Origin: Oasisia sp. SBJ-2009
Lineage: Eukaryota; Annelida; Polychaeta; Sabellida; Siboglinidae
Reading direction: 5' to 3'
Length of the DNA: 64,000 nt
Assembly: GCA_964017155.1 (NCBI GenBank)
Contig: OZ024866.1
Span: 21,075,326 to 21,139,325 of the forward strand
The position numbers were made by a program, and so were the translations under genes. How positions within the stretch are numbered: position 1 is the stretch's first letter; the number at the start of each line of letters is the position of its first letter. Shown in pieces: positions 1-9,075 of the stretch. The notes under the pieces are model-generated. The model saw only the letters and a list, made by a program, of their open reading frames with translations, did not search any database and was not told the DNA's origin.

Positions 1-616
1 GTCTTTTAAGGTGACACCCGTGGGTTGTCGACAAATATGTGCCGTGTCATGAATGATGTATATATATGAAAATTGGTACAATAATTTCATTATAGCACTT
101 GACAATATATGAATTCTGACCCCACTGGCACATTGTGTACACCAAGGTGACCTTGAAGATACATATTGTAATTTGAGTAGTTGAATTTTAATATTAAAAA
201 CAAATATTCTCCATTATCCTGTTTTTTTGGGCCAAAAATGAATATTTGCCTTCTAGAAGATCTTATCAGCTCTGAAGCAAGGGTGTCAATTTCACAAATT
301 ATAGCCAGCTCAGTAGACACTTGTGTGCTAATTATCATTTAGTGATAAGAAGCATCTCACTTCAAACACTCACCCAGCAGGCTCAATTCCTATGAGGGCA
401 GTGACCAGTAAACAACATTGGTCTGAATGCCAGCTCTGTTGCATCAGTGGGCAGTCCCGTCTTCCAAGCCATCTGTCAGAAATGAAAAATAGGACATATC
501 ACACTTAGGAAGGGTTGTTAAATACAAATCAAGTGTACATGTGACTATTAGTGTAACCAATCAGTTGCTTTGAGGAAAATATCTACCCTACCCCCCTAAA
601 TTGGCCGCAGCCATAT
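1..616 (+). repeat. 5' flank of Mutator-like element copy 1 (direct repeat of 4314-4933)
   Basis: These 616 bases are nearly identical to 4314-4933, differing by scattered substitutions and a few 1-4 base indels. Each stretch ends directly before a Mutator-like transposase ORF, so this is the element's upstream region and probably holds its promoter. The repeat may extend left of the window. I searched by eye for an inverted partner of the first 40 bases and found none, so the terminal inverted repeats expected for Mutator-like elements are not demonstrated. Confidence 0.8.
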
Positions 617-2764
617 ATGCTTACTGTTGTCGTGTCAGTAGGTTGGTTTACTGTGGTGTGCAACATTTGGATTATTTTTGTGTACGTTTCATTTGTGATC
701 ATGTCTCACAAAGCTAGAGGGAAAAATAAGAGGGTGTGCGGTTTCAGGAAGGGTCATCCTGCATACACATCACACGGAGATGACAGCATGGGCGAAGGAG
801 ATAATGGAAATTTAGCCCGATGGATGCCGCGACTTACCCAAGCTGAGTTTGCACGCGTCAGTACATCGACTACAGCTGGCCTCATTCAGATACCTGACGC
901 TGAGGGTCACTCGGGCTCGGCAAAACTGCTTCGACCAACACACGATGGTGGTGATCGTGATGACTTGACAGCGAAATACCTACAAGGCAACGACACACAT
1001 GAGGAAATGCGTCTTTATGACAAAGGCATGATGGAACATATGTACAATGAATCTATTGAACAGCATTCAGGTCAGTGTTCAATACCCAAATTTACTGTAG
1101 CAAGAGAAATGAAAGTCGGACTGTGTTGGCAGTGCTGTCTACGGTGCGTTAAATGTGGATTCACATCAAAGACGTACAAGCTGTATCGCGAAGTGGAGAC
1201 AGGAAAGCGAGGACGTAAGCCAGCAGCCCCTAATGTTGACCTGCACGTGGGGCTACAAGAATCTACAACAGGCATTGCCAAGAGCCGTGTCATCTTCACC
1301 AGCATAAATATGCCGTCTCCATGTCTCAGTGGCATGCAGAAGGCCGCAAACCAGGCTGGTTCCACTACAGCGACCATGACATTGGCAGACTTGGCAAAGA
1401 AACCTGAAAATGTGAAAGAAATCAATCGGCTGCGTGGTCTACGTGAAAATGCACCAATAAATATAGCAATTGACAGTAGATACAATTCAGCAACTATCAC
1501 TGGGTCATATCATGCAGGACAAAACGCCAGTCAGGCAATCACTGTCGCTGTGGAGAAGCAAACAGGCAAGAATGATATTGTCGGCATTTGTATTCAAAAC
1601 AAGTTGTGCAGTCTCGGTGCTTTACTGAGGAGGCGAGGCATAGATGTCACTTGTCTGGGCCACGACAACTGCACAGCTACGCAGCCAGCGACAGAACCAC
1701 TGTCTGAGTACACAGCAGGGTTAGAGATAGGACGACAGTTTGCTCTCCAGAACATAGGACTTAGATATGTTGTCACCGACGGTGATGCGCACAGTGCAGA
1801 AGGTGTGAAGGCTGGTATGTCTAACACAGCATGCAGCATAGAACGACAAGCTGACACAACACATTTAGGACAATCAATGTTCAGAAACATGATGAAGACA
1901 CAATTCAGCGAGCGATTCTTCTCGGGGACGACAGCAGTAATGAGGAAGGAGCAAAAGAAAATGTTTGCGCTGGACGTGAAGAGCAGGTGTCACAGAATAC
2001 ACTCTACATTGAGTGACAGACATGCCGGTGACAACCGAAAAATCACGTCATTGATGCCACGTGTCATTGAGGCAACACTTGATTGTTACAGTGGTGATTG
2101 TCACAAGTGCCGGTACCACTCCATCGTCTGTGCTGGTGGGAAAAATAACAACTGGTGGCACATGTCTATGTTCTTACAGTGCGGACATATATCACACATT
2201 AACATGACAGACACAGACAGAGTCACTCTGCGAAAGGTCATTGAAATCACACTCGGTGGTCATGCACTAGAAATGACGAAACTGTGCTTGAACACTAACA
2301 AAAATGAGGGGTTGAACCGGTCGATATCTGCATCGCTTCCGAAGAACGTTAACTTCTCGCGCAATGTTACGGGCAGGACCTGTGCAACAGTGGACAGGTT
2401 AAACTATGGCATTGGAGTATCACTGCTGAGGAAACTTGAAGCAGTGAAGGCACCCATAACTAGGGGAGGAAGGGTTGCCCGTGTTGCAAGTCAGCTGCAA
2501 CGTGAGGCTGTATATCACCAAACGTACGTGCGAAGACCTGATGTGAGAAGACGGCTGTGTGCAAACAGGTGGAGAAGATTCAATGCTGCACATGACGCAA
2601 AGCGTCAGAGAGAGGCAATGGCTGACACACGAGCAGATGCACAAAGACGGTTATACCGTAAGGGACAGCTGGACACTACACCAAAAACAAATCAAAAAAA
2701 TGTCAAGGTCAACACTGTCACCAAAAAAAACCAAGGTCACGGTGAAAAAAAGAACTACCATTGA
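617..2764 (+). CDS. Mutator-like DDE transposase, full-length copy
   Basis: This intact 715-residue ORF resembles the animal 'Mutator-like transposase domain' proteins, which cut and paste DNA in the nucleus. Visible order: a basic, Cys-containing N-terminus; GFRKGHPAY and WMPRL family motifs near residues 43-80; a Cys cluster CWQCCLRCVKC near 175; first acidic residue in AIDSRYNS (about D286); second in TDGDAHS (about D388); a Cys/His stretch GDCHKCRYHSIVC; the Glu in NKNEGLNRS (about E564), followed by LPKNVNFSRN; and a very basic C-terminus. The first 28 residues are hydrophobic and untypical, so translation more likely starts at the Met at 701 (MSHKARGK). No stop or frameshift is visible. 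Downstream and convergent is a homing-endonuclease-like ORF. DDE assignment is by motif recognition; the exact catalytic residues are inferred. Confidence 0.85.
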   Translation: MLTVVVSVGWFTVVCNIWIIFVYVSFVIMSHKARGKNKRVCGFRKGHPAYTSHGDDSMGEGDNGNLARWMPRLTQAEFARVSTSTTAGLIQIPDAEGHSGSAKLLRPTHDGGDRDDLTAKYLQGNDTHEEMRLYDKGMMEHMYNESIEQHSGQCSIPKFTVAREMKVGLCWQCCLRCVKCGFTSKTYKLYREVETGKRGRKPAAPNVDLHVGLQESTTGIAKSRVIFTSINMPSPCLSGMQKAANQAGSTTATMTLADLAKKPENVKEINRLRGLRENAPINIAIDSRYNSATITGSYHAGQNASQAITVAVEKQTGKNDIVGICIQNKLCSLGALLRRRGIDVTCLGHDNCTATQPATEPLSEYTAGLEIGRQFALQNIGLRYVVTDGDAHSAEGVKAGMSNTACSIERQADTTHLGQSMFRNMMKTQFSERFFSGTTAVMRKEQKKMFALDVKSRCHRIHSTLSDRHAGDNRKITSLMPRVIEATLDCYSGDCHKCRYHSIVCAGGKNNNWWHMSMFLQCGHISHINMTDTDRVTLRKVIEITLGGHALEMTKLCLNTNKNEGLNRSISASLPKNVNFSRNVTGRTCATVDRLNYGIGVSLLRKLEAVKAPITRGGRVARVASQLQREAVYHQTYVRRPDVRRRLCANRWRRFNAAHDAKRQREAMADTRADAQRRLYRKGQLDTTPKTNQKNVKVNTVTKKNQGHGEKKNYH

Positions 2765-2854
2765 GCACCCGTACTGTCTTCGAGACAGATCTGTGGACGA
2801 CCACACATATCCGGCTAGCACATAAACAATGGTGACATAGTTACCTACTTACCT

Positions 2855-3046
2855 ACTCACAATACACAATACACCAATACACCAATACACCAATACACCA
2901 ATACACCAATACACCAATACACCAATACACAGACACAATACACCAATACACCAATACACCAATACACAGACACAATACACCAATACACCAATACACAACA
3001 CACACACCCACACACCCACACACCCACACCCACACACCCACACCCA

Positions 3047-3092
<46 letters not shown>
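2855..3092. repeat. minisatellite (8-bp unit ACCAATAC) grading into CCCACACA and (CA)n
   Basis: Roughly 2858-3000 consists of tandem ACCAATAC units interrupted by ACACAGACAC. It then passes into CCCACACA repeats and ends in a pure (CA)n tract at about 3050-3092. It lies just after the transposase stop codon, between the two convergent ORFs. Apparent minus-strand ORFs of 80-155 residues here are translations of the repeat and are not genes. Confidence 0.95.
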
Positions 3093-3094
<2 letters not shown>

Positions 3095-3298
3095 GCACAC
3101 TGTAGCAGTGTAGCAGTGTAGCAACAGAAGATTGTCACTGCAAACACAATGCTGTGAGGGAGGAAGGGAGGACACACAGACAGACGGGCGCACAGAAATG
3201 AACACTGCTGAACGAACGACTCTTGTGATGGTGAGTACCGGTACATGCTAATTGCAATTACTTTAAATTTAATTACCTCGTATTGAATTTCATTTTTT

Positions 3299-3688
3299 TT
3301 AAATGCACGGTGGGGATTGAGCATGTCCTATGCACTTTTTTTCTCTAGCACAAAGCTTCCTGTTACCATTCACAAAAGGCGTCTCAAGTATTAAATGGTC
3401 AACATTAATACACAGAGAATTGTGACACAGGTGGCTGCAGTGCATTTCAGGTGATAGCTCAGATTTCACATGTAGCATATACGCAAAACGATGAACACGC
3501 ATCGAGCGCCATCCCAAACCACCACCACAAAGTTGTTTGCATTTGGCATAAATTATGCCATACTGGCTCTTAATACCCCCTGCCAAGCGACATCTGGTGC
3601 CTGTCCACAACAAACACTGCCCATTGGGAGCCAACACTGTCTTTTGTTCCAACTTGGCTTGATAAGTAGTGTAGAATGCTTCGTCCAT
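3299..3688 (-). CDS. I-PpoI-like His-Me finger homing endonuclease (zinc-binding loop family)
   Basis: This 129-residue ORF is preceded by an in-frame stop two codons before its Met. It has LLWTGT near residue 27, YGIIY near 43, VHRFAYML at 65-72, then SHLCHNSLC, HL, ETPFVNGNRKLC and GH..PPC. Aligned by eye to the I-PpoI family, H86 is the general base, N107 the metal ligand, C88/C93/H98 belong to one zinc site and C113/C119/H122/C128 to the second. The 21-residue spacing from catalytic His to Asn equals that of I-PpoI (His98, Asn119). Such enzymes cleave long DNA sites with a metal ion and bend DNA through paired beta-strands. The ORF faces the Mutator-like transposase tail to tail and may be a second gene of that element or an independent cargo. 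All signature residues are present, so it may be active; its target is unknown. Confidence 0.82.
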   Translation of the reverse strand: MDEAFYTTYQAKLEQKTVLAPNGQCLLWTGTRCRLAGGIKSQYGIIYAKCKQLCGGGLGWRSMRVHRFAYMLHVKSELSPEMHCSHLCHNSLCINVDHLILETPFVNGNRKLCAREKKCIGHAQSPPCI

Positions 3689-4313
3689 TTCTTATACTAC
3701 TCACCGTAGTCAAGGAAGCTGGGCAATTCCATTTCAAATAGGGCATAAACCACCATTGAATTCTCCATAGGCGACAATTATAACGTTTCTTTGATTTCCC
3801 ACTAGGATTCTCTTTTCCCGGTCATAACATTTTCAGACATTAATTAACCTCCATTCATACCTGTCATATATAAAATTCGTGAAAATGTCATATCTCTTTC
3901 TCCTACAATCAAGCTGACAACCTTACACCCCTCCATTTTTGCTCCTTTCACCCGCCATTTGCCAATGTTGAAAGCCCTAGGCCAAACTACAACTGTATAC
4001 ATACGCACCTGATCACTGTCTGACAAATGTCATTATTTCACAGCCCAGATGCTATGCTGCACAAAAATATCATTTCCTCCCAACTAGTCCTACATTTAAC
4101 CCTTCCAGAAATTTACAAAAACTGCACAATGCAATTCTTTTCAGCAGAACTACAATGAGCAATGGCGGAGTAATCCTTTAGGTGGTATATGGCCTATTAG
4201 ATTCCGCAAGTGGTGCAAATCTTCACAAAAATGATATTACATTGAAGCAATGCATATATTGAGAAAAATAAATCCAGGAATTTTGCTGTATCGGCCCACT
4301 TATTAATTTACAT
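3689..4313. other. gap: no gene recognised
   Basis: AT-rich spacer between the endonuclease ORF and the second Mutator-like copy. A GTGAGT sequence just upstream of the endonuclease Met on the minus strand could be a splice donor of a 5' exon, but no convincing exon is seen. No inverted partner of the 4314 boundary was found. Confidence 0.5.
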
Positions 4314-4933
4314 GTCTTTTAAGGTGACACCCGTGGGTCGTCGACAAATATGTGCCGTGTCATTGAAGATGTGTATATGTGAAAATTGGTACAATAATTT
4401 CATTATAGCACTTGACAATATATGAATTCTGACCCCACTGGCACATTGTGTACACCAAGTTGACCTTGAAGATACATAATGTAATTTGAGTAGTGGAATT
4501 TTAATATTAAAAAAATATATTCTCCATTCTCCTGTTTTTTTTTGGCCAAAAAATGAATATTTGCCTTCTAGAAGATCTTATCAGCTCTGAAGCAAGGGTG
4601 TCAATTTCACAAATTATAGCCAGCTCAGTAGACACTTGTGTGTGCTAATTATCAGTTAGTGATAAGAAGCATCTCACTTCAAACACTCACCCAGCAGGCT
4701 CAATTCCTATGAGGGCAGTGACCAGTAAACAACATTGGTCGGAATGCCAGCTCTGTTGCACCAGTGGGCAGTCCCGTCTTCCAAGCCATCTGTCAGAAAT
4801 GAAAAATAGGACATATCACACTTAGGAAGGGTTGTTAAATACAAATCAAGTGTACATGTGACTATTAGTGTAACCAATCAGTTGCTTTGAGGAAAATATC
4901 TACCCTAGCCCCCTAAATTGGCCGCAGCCATAT
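4314..4933 (+). repeat. 5' flank of Mutator-like element copy 2 (direct repeat of 1-616)
   Basis: Nearly identical to the first 616 bases of the window, in the same orientation and 4313 bp away. The homology starts abruptly at GTCTTTTAAGGTGACACC and runs without a break into the coding region of copy 2. The two copies therefore arose by tandem duplication or by two insertions in the same orientation. Confidence 0.85.
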
Positions 4934-6025
4934 ATGCTTACTGTTGTCGTGTCAGTAGGTTGGTTTACTGTGGTGTGCAACATTTGGATTATTTTTGTGT
5001 ACGTTTCATTTGTGATCATGTCTCACAAAGCTAGAGGGAAAAATAAAAGGGTGTGCGGTTTCAGGAAGGGTCATCCTGCATACACATCACACAGAGATGA
5101 CAGCATGGGCGAAGGAGATAATGGAAATTTAGCCCGATGGATGCCGAGACTTACCCAAGTTGAGTTTGCACGCGTCAGTACATCGACTGCAGCTGGCCTC
5201 ATTCAGATACCTGACGCTGAGGGTCAATCGGGCTCGGCAAAACTGCTTCGACCAACACACGATGGTGGTGATCGTGATGACTTGACAGCGAAATACCTAC
5301 AAGGCAACGACGCACATGGGGAAATGCGTCTTTATGACAAAGGCATGATGGAACATATGTACAATGAATCTATTGAACAGCATTCAGGTCAGTGTTCAAT
5401 ACCCAAATTTACTGTGGCAAGAGAAATGAAAGTCGGACTGTGTTGGCAGTGCAGTCTACGGTGCGTTAAATGTGGATTCACATCAAAGACGTACAAGCTG
5501 TATCGCGAAGTGGAGACAGGAAAGCGAGGACGTAAGCCAGCAGCCCCTGATGTTGGCCTGCACGTGGGGCTACAAGAATCTACAACAGGCATTGCCAAGA
5601 GCCGTGTCATCTTCACCAGCATGAATATGCCATCTCCATGTCTCAGTGGCATGCAGAAGGCCGCAAACCAGGCTGGTTCCACTACAGCGACCATGACATT
5701 GGCAGACTTGGCAAAGAAACGTGAAAATGTGAAAGAAATCAATCGGCTGCGTGGTCTACGTGAAAATGCACCAATAAATATAGCAATTGACAGTAGATAC
5801 AATTCAGCAACTATCACTGGGTCATATCATGCAGGACAAAACGCCAGTCAGGCAATCACTGTCGCTGTGGAGAAGCAAACAGGCAAGAATGATATTGTCG
5901 GCATTTGTATTCAAAACAAGTTGTGCAGTCTCGGCGCTTCACTGAGGAGGCGAGGCATAGATGTCACTTGTCCGGGCCACGAAAACTGCACAGCTATGCT
6001 GGTATCAAAACTTTGTAAGTTATGA
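4934..6025 (+). pseudogene. Mutator-like transposase, 3'-truncated copy
   Basis: The 363-codon ORF is about 97% like the first half of the 617-2764 protein but diverges after NCTA (about base 5996) and stops 10 codons later. It keeps the N-terminal motifs, the Cys cluster and the first acidic residue (AIDSRYNS). It lacks the second Asp, the Glu and the basic tail, so it cannot be a working transposase. The sequence TTTGTAAGT at the divergence point resembles a splice donor; an alternative reading is therefore an exon joined elsewhere. Copy 1 reads through this position without an intron, which favours truncation. Confidence 0.8.
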
Positions 6026-6057
6026 TTTTTTCATAAATGCTTAGTTTAATTAATAGT

Positions 6058-6606
6058 TTAGATCGTCAACACGGTTCTCAGAACACATACCGTATTCGCC
6101 CGTGAGGAAAGTCCTTGATTTTCATCTGGCTGGAGGTAGCTTTCTATTAATGTTAGTCCTCGGTTTGGCCGCGGCCGAAGAATCTTGCTGCCGCCAGATA
6201 TTCCATCAGCATCAGGGACTGTCAAGAGGCCACCAGACGTTTCTTGTACAACTCTTGAGAAATCTTCCCTGTCTAGACGTGGCATCCATACAGAACTGTG
6301 CTGTGTTTCGGTCGTTTCGTCATGTGTTGATTCAAAATATGGGTGCCCTTGCTGAAAGCCACGGCTAGATTTGCACATTCTTCCAACAGGCGATGTTTTC
6401 CTATTACTAACCTTACTCGTCTCATTATTCTCATTATTTGCAGTCTCCTTCATTGTAATCGTGCACAGTAATCCCGGCAGAATTACAATTGGCAGAGACA
6501 AACCGTGATTTAAGATTTCAGACGTCGAAGGAGTCTGAAAGTCCAAATCACAGTGACAGAACACTGTGTGTTGGGGGGTGGGGAGTGGCTTAGACCAGTG
6601 GAGCAT
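6058..6606 (-). pseudogene. N-terminal fragment of a diverged Mutator-like transposase
   Basis: On the minus strand, residues after the likely start at 6453 (MKETANNENN) contain GFQQGHPYF, VWMPRL, EDFSRV, GLLTVPDADG and KILRP. These line up with GFRKGHPAY, RWMPRL, EFARV, GLIQIPDAEG and KLLRP of the 617-2764 transposase. Identity is clearly lower than between copies 1 and 2, so this is another subfamily. The homology ends after YLQPDE, and GTATGT follows shortly, either a splice donor or a chance sequence. It faces the truncated copy 2 tail to tail with about 60 bases between them, so two broken elements meet at about 6.0 kb. Confidence 0.7.
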
Positions 6607-7409
6607 CTGTTTGAAAATCTATGCCCAAAGTGGACCAATCAGAGTACAGCAGGGTGACCAATCTATCATTTTTTGTTTACTTCACCTAATTAGAAACATG
6701 GAAAGACCCCAGGATAAGGTGCTAATGACAACTGGGCTGTGCAACTTCTGATAATCACCCCCATAGGCCAGCCCACCCCTGGTGGCTGGCTTCTGACTTG
6801 ATCACTGCTCAATCAGGCAAGTGTGACATTGTATCAGGTGTCTACTAATTGCATTGTGTAATACTTTGCAATTGAACCAATTAAGACGTCTGGTCTTTGA
6901 AGAATGCTCACTTTAAGGTCATGTATCATGTATATTTACAGTCTTTTAATAGGGACAAGGGAAAACAGTCATCATAATTCTCACTGCAAAATGAAAATAG
7001 CCTGTATGTGATATTTTACAAAAAACATACTGGGCTCTCTGAAAAATTGGGTAATGTGTTCATATATGGCACACAAAAAAGTTTGTGCACTGTGTAGTTC
7101 TGCAAGATTAGGCATTTTGAAACTGTCGCCTGCTCACTGTTGTGGCGCTCTGTGAAATAGGGTGCACTTTGTAAATGTGTCTAAAAAAAAATGTGTGGAT
7201 GAAATAAAAAACAATTACAACATGTTGCTTCAAATAGGAGTGCCAGTAAAATGTGTTAATTTAATCTTCTGTTTACTAGGAAGCAAGTTTTTAATTCAAA
7301 AGCTCCCAGTTTATTTAAATATTAAAAAAAAAAAAATCTGATTTAAATTTAAAAAATATGCTTTAAATTGAAAAAATCCCCTTTTTCATTAATAAAAAAT
7401 CTCGCATGC
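6607..7409. other. gap: no gene; one short hairpin
   Basis: AT-rich sequence with A-tracts at 7185 and 7325. A GC-rich inverted repeat lies near 6763-6788 (CCAGCC paired with GGCTGG). Nothing else recognisable. Confidence 0.5.
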
Positions 7410-7770
7410 AACAAGATACTGGTATGCCTAGATGACGTCTTTGTATTAGGAAGGAGCTTTGAGAAGTCCCTCGAAAACTTGGAAGTCTTTCTCTAGAGAT
7501 TTGAGGCGAACAGTTTAAAACTGAAACCAAAAACACATTATTTGTTATGCAGAGATTTGCCTCCTTGGATGTATAGTGACCCACGAGGGTGTTTTCTTCA
7601 CTAATGACCATATCATGAGTGTACTAAACTAGCCACGACCAAGGAATGCATTGCAAGTGAGTAAGTTCACAACTACATGGGGAATTTATTCAGGGATTAT
7701 CTGAAAAAACGAAATATTGAAGAAACCAAAAGAACCATTTGAATGGACTGATTCGTGTGAAACTAAATTT
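7410..7770 (+). pseudogene. Ty3/Gypsy reverse transcriptase remnant
   Basis: One frame reads LVCLDDVFVLG, the catalytic box of a Gypsy reverse transcriptase with Cys in place of the usual Tyr before LDD. It is followed by SFEKSLENLEV and LKLKPK, typical of the segment after the box. Further on PRPRNALQVSKF and EPFEWTDSCETKF match the thumb and connection region. Stops and frameshifts interrupt it throughout, and no LTRs, protease, RNase H or integrase were found nearby. It is an old fragment of an LTR retrotransposon. Confidence 0.7.
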
Positions 7771-8084
7771 AGGTCTGATATTAGATTTCATACTGATCTT
7801 TACGCGAGGTGGCAGCACTACTGATACTGGTCGCCCTGTAGTAGGAAGACGGACTTTAACCAGTTCAAGGTCCATATGTTAATTAGGCATCGGAGATGAC
7901 TTTAGCCAATCAGCGGGACCCAGACCAGTGCGGACTTCATGACGCCATTGACTGACTTACCGCAGGAGGCCATCCCCTTCTGCGCTCCTGGCAGAACAGC
8001 TTCTGGTCAGGTAGATGGCGCCACTGTGCCTCCATGGTCTATGATGCAGAGTCCCTCATCACATGGTGAGCAGGGGTTGGGGCC
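7771..8084. other. gap: no gene recognised
   Basis: About 310 bases of GC-richer sequence than its neighbours; it may belong to the following retroelement fragment but shows no motif I can name. Confidence 0.4.
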
Positions 8085-8437
8085 GTGATAGACGGCCTCC
8101 CACAAAAAACGCGGGAGAGAGTTTGGGTATTTACAACAGCCGCAGCCTCCATCCATGCCCATGTACCAGCCAATGTTCGAGGTAAAGTATGGGCCGGAGA
8201 GTATGTTGAAATGTCGTCCTTGTTGCCTGGTTTCAGATCCAGCGAATCAAATCTCACGCTGGGCCTGCATCAACAAGGGGGACAATGGTCCATCCGCGGT
8301 GTGTCCGCCCTAAGGTGAGATTAAGAATTTTCCACAGTGGGTGAAAGCATTTCATATTTATATGTCTTTGTATCTATCACACCCAATTCACTACCACGAG
8401 GGCCCTGCACTGCTGAAATATGTCGATACAATAATTT
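8085..8437 (+). pseudogene. gag-like N-terminal part of a tyrosine-recombinase (DIRS/Ngaro-type) retroelement
   Basis: One frame gives KVWAGEYVEMSSLLPGF. After a frameshift near 8318 the sequence continues as FPQWVKAFHIYMSLYL and EGPALLKYVDTI. This pair of motifs (a 'W.GEYV....LLP' box, then a 'W..AF.IY......P....LLKY' box) is familiar from the ORF upstream of reverse transcriptase in animal DIRS/Ngaro-like polyproteins. The matching RNase H and recombinase lie 4 kb downstream in the same orientation. The homology ends at about 8440, where a Myb-like exon begins. Family assignment rests on memory of the motifs. Confidence 0.5.
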
Positions 8438-9075
8438 GTCCCTGCCTCAGCCCAGTCTACCGCATGGAAATGGTTAATGGTGTCGGTATGGCTGGGAAGA
8501 CTGCAAACCAGATTGAGAAGAAGTGGTCGGATCACAAAAGCCATATGCTGACAGCAATACAGAAATACAGAAACGAAATGCGTAAGACAGGTAAAATAAA
8601 GTAAACAGACATAATTACCTTGTTTTGTTAGAGAAATGTGTGTAATTTTTATCATGACATGAAAAGTGTAATGTACTTATCAATGGTAATTGTGGAAATA
8701 TATTTGTAATGTCATAGTAATAATTAATCCTTAAGTAGAAAGTAATGAATGTGTATAATAATAATATGTACGTATGGATGTGTGTGGCATCCACATTCAT
8801 ATGCAGTTTTTTTGTAACAGTTAACAGTAATAGATGTTTCAATCTCATATGTCGAGATATCACAAATGAATGATAATATTGAGAAATTATTAATCTCAAA
8901 TTATGTAATAACATGCAGTAGCTGTTATTTGTTAAGTAATCATTAAAGTGACATTTAGGAGGAGACCCCCACAACCACCTCTAACGAAAATGGAGGAGAT
9001 GGTGGAGGATATTGTTGGCATTGGGAACAGTGTCATCAGTGGAATTGTTGGTGGTGTTGACACCAGCAGTGTACA
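8438..9075 (+). CDS. Myb/SANT-like DNA-binding gene, two exons (partial)
   Basis: The exon ending at 8590 encodes MAGKTANQIEKKWSDHKSH, the third helix region of a Myb/SANT-like domain of the kind found in NAIF1 and in accessory genes of PIF/Harbinger transposons. It ends in CAG|GTAAAA. The next exon (8959-9075), after TTTAG, continues in phase as TGGDPPQPPLT and then GIVGGVDTSSVQ, exactly the order expected after such a domain, and ends at GTAAGT. The consistent splice phase supports a real spliced gene. The first part of the Myb domain is missing: upstream sequence is retroelement, so the exon is fused to foreign DNA. It is probably the DNA-binding partner gene of a Harbinger element, or a domesticated relative. 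Confidence 0.55.

Noticed and set aside
617..701. First 28 residues of the transposase ORF as a signal or membrane segment
   Set aside because: They are hydrophobic, but the Met at 701 starts the part conserved in the diverged paralogue; the upstream stretch is more likely untranslated leader.
2849..3324. Minus-strand ORFs of 80-155 residues rich in VCVCV and YWCIGVL
   Set aside because: Translations of the CA/ACCAATAC microsatellite in several frames; no real gene.
1..4313. Terminal inverted repeats of the Mutator-like element
   Set aside because: By-eye search for the inverse of the first 40 bases gave only a weak, unconvincing match near 4280-4300.
7410..8320. Single continuous Gypsy polyprotein through 8.3 kb
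   Set aside because: After 7770 the Gypsy motifs stop and the 8085-8437 motifs belong to another type of retroelement.
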